Position numbers and translations under genes: made by a program
In this document: positions 25,154 through 28,239 of the stretch, piece after piece
Layout: every line of letters starts with the position of its first letter
How positions within the stretch are numbered: the stretch's first letter is position 1
Notes under the pieces: generated by a model
Databases searched by the model: none
The model's input: only the letters and a program-made list of their open reading frames with translations
What the model was told of the DNA's origin: nothing
Origin: Tidjanibacter sp.
GTDB taxonomy: Bacteria; Bacteroidota; Bacteroidia; Bacteroidales; Rikenellaceae
Direction: 5' to 3'
Assembly: GCA_017630115.1 (NCBI GenBank)
Contig: JAGBVY010000114.1
Location: 1 to 28,239 of the forward strand
Length of the DNA: 28,239 nucleotides

Positions 25154-25736
25154 TTGCTACCGATTGCAATTTGTTATACATTTCAAGACATATCCACGCA
25201 TCCGTTGCGGCATAGCGCAGTTGGGCTGCCGTAAGCTCTTTGGCTTCCCAGTTGCTCAGGCGTTGAGCCTTCGACACCGACACACCCAATATGATTGCCG
25301 CCATCTTCCTCAGGCTCTTATCCTCAATACCAAAGGCAACAACCTCTTGTTGGAGCTCCACAAAACCTCCTGCACGGAAGTGACGCACCTTATTGAGATT
25401 GCGTATATCGCCCAGAACATCGACACCCACTTTGAGCGTCTGCTTACTTTCGAGTAAGCGCATCAGGCAACGCTCCATCTTCACAGCCCCCAAGCGAATC
25501 AGGTAGCAGGTTGTGGAGGTGGAGAGCTGAATGAGCGAAACATTGTAGCTCACACCCGCCTTGAATGATGGGCGTGTCTCGGTGTCGAAGCCTATGATAT
25601 GCTCCTTTGAGAGAGCCTCACAAGCCTCAGCAAGCTTCTCAGCTGTATTGACGACAACGATTTTGCCCTCAAAACCAACTGCCGGCAAATCCTTAATTTC
25701 GTCTGCCTCAACACTATGTCGAAAATAATTCTGCAT
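25140..25736 (-). CDS. DEDDy-type 3'-5' exonuclease (RNase D-like)
   Basis: 198 residues, a stand-alone exonuclease domain without HRDC. ExoI is FDTETRPSF (D51, E53). The ExoII acid is probably D110 in VDVLGDIRNL. ExoIII is YAATD (Y175, D179), which places it in the DEDDy group using two metal ions. It may act on RNA (RNase D-like) or DNA. The downstream rRNA methyltransferase and upstream helicase do not decide between these. It starts 36 bases after the recQ stop and its end overlaps the methyltransferase start by 14 bases. Confidence 0.88.
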   Translation of the reverse strand: MQNYFRHSVEADEIKDLPAVGFEGKIVVVNTAEKLAEACEALSKEHIIGFDTETRPSFKAGVSYNVSLIQLSTSTTCYLIRLGAVKMERCLMRLLESKQTLKVGVDVLGDIRNLNKVRHFRAGGFVELQQEVVAFGIEDKSLRKMAAIILGVSVSKAQRLSNWEAKELTAAQLRYAATDAWICLEMYNKLQSVANEYK

Positions 25737-25772
25737 TCTCTTTATCCTATCTTTGGCCTTCGGGCCACAAAA

Positions 25773-27701
25773 TTACCTCTTTATCCTGAGAAATCCACCT
25801 TTGGTGGTATAAATTTTCTCCTGCTCGAAAAGTTCCTCCACCACAGCCACCACCACTTTTGGGTCGGCACTAAACCTACGCACCAAGTCGCGAGGCGTGA
25901 TTTCCTCCTCGGCACCGACAATCTCCAACACCCTCTCGGCACTCACCTGAGGGGCGCTTTCAACACCTTCTTTGGCTCTTTTACGACGCTCAATGCAGAG
26001 GTCACAGACGCCACAATCGGCCACCTCTTTTTCGCCAAAGTACTCCTGTATGTAGCGACTACGGCAACCGCTCTCCATCAGGGCGTAGTTCATAATAGCC
26101 TCTAAGCGTTCCTCGGCAGCCTCACGACGGTAGAGATAGCTATCGGGGGCAATGTAGAGGTCGCGTTTGGGCAGACGGTCGCATAGAAGCGTCAGTATGG
26201 GCGAATAGCTACTGGGAACATAGCGGATTATGTGCTGTCGCCAGAGCTGTTTGAGTGCCTCACGCACTCTGGCAACCGAATAGCCCGCATAGAGTGCAAT
26301 CTCCTGAACATCAATAGGTCGGAAGTCGGAAAAGACTCCTTCATAAAGCCTCATCACGGCAAGCAGTACACCCTCCATATCGTCGGCCCTGAGGCGATAG
26401 TCGTAGAGGTCCTCGCGCGAGACACAAAACATCAGTCGGGCGCTATTTTCACGCTCGTCACTAAGGCTCATATAGCCATTCATAGCAAGGATTTTTATGC
26501 TATTACGCACCACATCGGCCGAGAGAGCCACCGACTTGGCATATTCGTAGAGGTTGAACTCTCGGGCCACGCCCGCACCCTCGCCATAGGGAATCATCAT
26601 TCGGGCGCAAATCGTATCATAGACACTCTTGATTACCTCCAACGGTGGAAAGTCGCACTCCACCCTACCCGACGAGGCCCGCTCTTGGTCGGACTGAATC
26701 AGGAGCGTTGCGTAGCTGCGCTTGCCATCACGACCCGCACGGCCTGCCTCCTGATAGTAGGCCTCCAACGAGGAACACATATCGTAGTGGATAACAACCC
26801 TCACATCGCTCTTGTCTATGCCCATACCGAAAGCATTGGTTGCCACCATAATACGCTTCTGGCCACGCTGCCACTCTTCCTGACGCAAAGCACGCTCCTC
26901 GTGGGGTAAGCCGGCGTGGTAGAATTGGGCCGAGAAGCCCTCCTCAGTGAGCCAATCACACAATCGGGCACACCCCTCGCGGGTACGCACATAGACAATA
27001 GCCGCACCCTCCACATTGGAGAGCATACGTCGCAACTGTTCGTTCTTATCGTCGCACCTACGCACCACAAACGACACATTGGGTCGGGCATAGCTACTAC
27101 GCATAATAACCCCATCCTTAAATCCCAACAGTTGCATAACATCCTGAGCTACCTTGTCGGTGGCCGATGCCGTCAGGGCCAAGATGGGGACATCGGGCTT
27201 CCACCTACGCAACTGACCCACTTCGAGGTAGGAGGGACGGAAGTCGTAGCCCCACTGGGAGATGCAGTGAGCCTCGTCGATAGCAAAGAGGCTGACTTTC
27301 ATCTTTTGGAGCCTCACACGAAACATCTCGTTGTGCAACCTCTCAGGAGCTACATAAAGAAACTTTACATCGCCATAGACGCAGTTGTCCAAAGCAATGT
27401 CGATACTGCGGCTCGACATACCACTATGCAGAGCCACAGCTTTTATGTTGCGACTTAGGAGCGCATCGACTTGGTCTTTCATCAGAGCCACCAGAGGAGT
27501 AACAACAACACAGACCCCCTCACGGGCCATAGTTGGCACTTGGTAGAGCAACGACTTACCCGCACCCGTAGGCATCAAAGCAAGCGTGTCGCCTCCTTCG
27601 AGCACCCTCTCTATGACCTCGCGCTGTCCCGGGCGGAACTCTTTGTAGCCCCACCACTTATGCAGTTTCTCGACTATATTAACCTCTGTGGTCATACACA
27701 T
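25773..27701 (-). CDS. recQ: RecQ-family ATP-dependent DNA helicase
   Basis: 642 residues from ATG 27701; ATG 27695 is an alternative start. Helicase motifs include the Q-motif region FRPGQREVI (22-30), Walker A PTGAGKS (44-50), DEAHCISQWGYDFRPSY (142-158) and QEAGRAGRDG. The RQC zinc site has four cysteines, C546, C563, C566 and C569 (CGVCDLC). After the zinc site only about 73 residues remain, with a possible short winged-helix-like end and no recognisable HRDC domain. RecQ unwinds DNA 3'-5' in recombination and fork repair. Bacteroidota often encode more than one RecQ, so this may be the shorter paralogue. It follows pdxB by 9 bases. Confidence 0.93.
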   Translation of the reverse strand: MCMTTEVNIVEKLHKWWGYKEFRPGQREVIERVLEGGDTLALMPTGAGKSLLYQVPTMAREGVCVVVTPLVALMKDQVDALLSRNIKAVALHSGMSSRSIDIALDNCVYGDVKFLYVAPERLHNEMFRVRLQKMKVSLFAIDEAHCISQWGYDFRPSYLEVGQLRRWKPDVPILALTASATDKVAQDVMQLLGFKDGVIMRSSYARPNVSFVVRRCDDKNEQLRRMLSNVEGAAIVYVRTREGCARLCDWLTEEGFSAQFYHAGLPHEERALRQEEWQRGQKRIMVATNAFGMGIDKSDVRVVIHYDMCSSLEAYYQEAGRAGRDGKRSYATLLIQSDQERASSGRVECDFPPLEVIKSVYDTICARMMIPYGEGAGVAREFNLYEYAKSVALSADVVRNSIKILAMNGYMSLSDERENSARLMFCVSREDLYDYRLRADDMEGVLLAVMRLYEGVFSDFRPIDVQEIALYAGYSVARVREALKQLWRQHIIRYVPSSYSPILTLLCDRLPKRDLYIAPDSYLYRREAAEERLEAIMNYALMESGCRSRYIQEYFGEKEVADCGVCDLCIERRKRAKEGVESAPQVSAERVLEIVGAEEEITPRDLVRRFSADPKVVVAVVEELFEQEKIYTTKGGFLRIKR

Positions 27702-27710
27702 TTAGGCCTA

Positions 27711-28239
27711 TTAAAAAAACTCCTCCCTCAGAGGGTAGCTATTGCGCCTATGTTCAAAATCTTCCGGATGGTTTTTCATCCTTGCGCTCTCCTCCTTCAA
27801 ATGGCAGTGGGAGTCAATCCGGGCCACCATATCGGCCCAACTGATTGGTTGAGGCTTGCTGGGCACAACATCGTCGGGATACCATCCCAAAAGTTGTTCT
27901 ATACCGAGCCTACGGGCCATTGCACCCACCACAATAGCCGATGCATTGGCCTTACCCTGAGCCGAGTAGCCTGCAATGTGTGGCGTTGCAATCTCAGCCA
28001 CCGAGAGCAGCTGGCGGTCGATAGCGTCGGGTTCACCCTCCCAGACGTCAATACACAGAGTTAGGCGACCACTATGAGCAATGAGTGCTGCCGTATCGGC
28101 CACCTCGCCACGCGAGGCATTCAGCAACGTAGCACCATCTTTCATCCGCGACAAAAGTTCGCTATCAGCCAAATGGAATGTAGGGTTCGCTCCCGAACGG
28201 AGCAACGGGGTGTGGAAGGTAACAATGTCGCTCTGGGCA
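27711..28239 (-). CDS. pdxB: 4-phosphoerythronate dehydrogenase PdxB, C-terminal part
   Basis: The last 175 residues are visible; the frame is open to the window edge and the N-terminal part lies outside. The sequence begins AQSDIVTFHTPL, then NASRGEVADTAAL (catalytic Arg), LCIDVWEGEP (catalytic Glu) and ATPHIAGYSAQGKANA (catalytic His). This is the D-2-hydroxyacid dehydrogenase pattern with PdxB-specific GYSAQGK. PdxB oxidises 4-phosphoerythronate in the DXP-dependent pyridoxal-phosphate pathway. It appears to head a pdxB-recQ-exonuclease-rlmI transcript. Confidence 0.92.
   Translation of the reverse strand, partial: AQSDIVTFHTPLLRSGANPTFHLADSELLSRMKDGATLLNASRGEVADTAALIAHSGRLTLCIDVWEGEPDAIDRQLLSVAEIATPHIAGYSAQGKANASAIVVGAMARRLGIEQLLGWYPDDVVPSKPQPISWADMVARIDSHCHLKEESARMKNHPEDFEHRRNSYPLREEFF

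Overview
The window is a piece of a Bacteroidota chromosome, order Bacteroidales, plausibly a gut Alistipes/Rikenellaceae-type organism (the genus is a guess). The evidence is an adjacent SusC/SusD pair, many lipoproteins with very short signal peptides, BACON and DUF5018-type surface proteins, promoters of the Bacteroidota form (TTTG, 19-21 bp, TAnnTTTG), and weak or absent Shine-Dalgarno sequences. No rRNA, tRNA, CRISPR array, transposase or phage gene was seen.

Layout. (1) 1-2604, minus strand: a phosphodiester-glycosidase (NAGPA-type) lipoprotein gene cut by an in-frame amber codon, then a BACON-domain surface lipoprotein with its own promoter and terminator. (2) 2605-3640, minus strand: tatA and tatC, a minimal twin-arginine translocase. 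(3) 3814-6186, plus strand: a GH20 beta-N-acetylhexosaminidase lipoprotein transcribed away from tatAC. A perfect 16-bp hairpin separates it from the next operon. (4) 6267-21124, minus strand: a tightly packed nine-gene polysaccharide utilisation locus (PUL). In transcription order it encodes a Tat-exported DUF4434-like TIM-barrel protein, a sugar-porter MFS transporter, an RnBP/AGE-type N-acylglucosamine 2-epimerase, SusC, SusD, a DUF5018-type surface lipoprotein, a glycosyl-hydrolase-like (GHL10-type) lipoprotein, a calcineurin-like phosphoesterase and a NagX/HGSNAT-like membrane acetyltransferase. (5) 21125-21509: a divergent control region with two candidate promoters for the PUL, one carrying a perfect dyad over its -7 box, and one for the regulator. 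(6) 21510-22733, plus strand: a ROK-family (NagC/Mlc-like) regulator, ended by a strong bidirectional hairpin. (7) 22805-28239, minus strand: a CE2-type SGNH esterase lipoprotein downstream of a housekeeping run pdxB (partial), recQ, a DEDDy 3'-5' exonuclease and an RlmI-like rRNA methyltransferase.

How the genes may work together (inference). The amino-sugar theme is strong: GH20, an epimerase that closely resembles renin-binding protein (GlcNAc/ManNAc interconversion), a NagX/HGSNAT-like acetyltransferase retaining the expected histidine, and a ROK regulator. SusCD and the surface lipoproteins would capture a HexNAc-containing glycan. GH20, the GHL protein and the DUF4434 protein would trim it, the MFS carrier would import the sugar and the epimerase would convert it. 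A phosphodiester glycosidase and a calcineurin-like phosphoesterase nearby raise the possibility that the glycan carries phosphate. No sialidase, sialate lyase, deacetylase, kinase or sulfatase is present in the window. The most unusual points are the Tat-exported enzyme-like protein in a PUL flanked by tatAC, two surface lipoproteins sharing one C-terminal domain behind unrelated N-termini, and the operator-like dyad.
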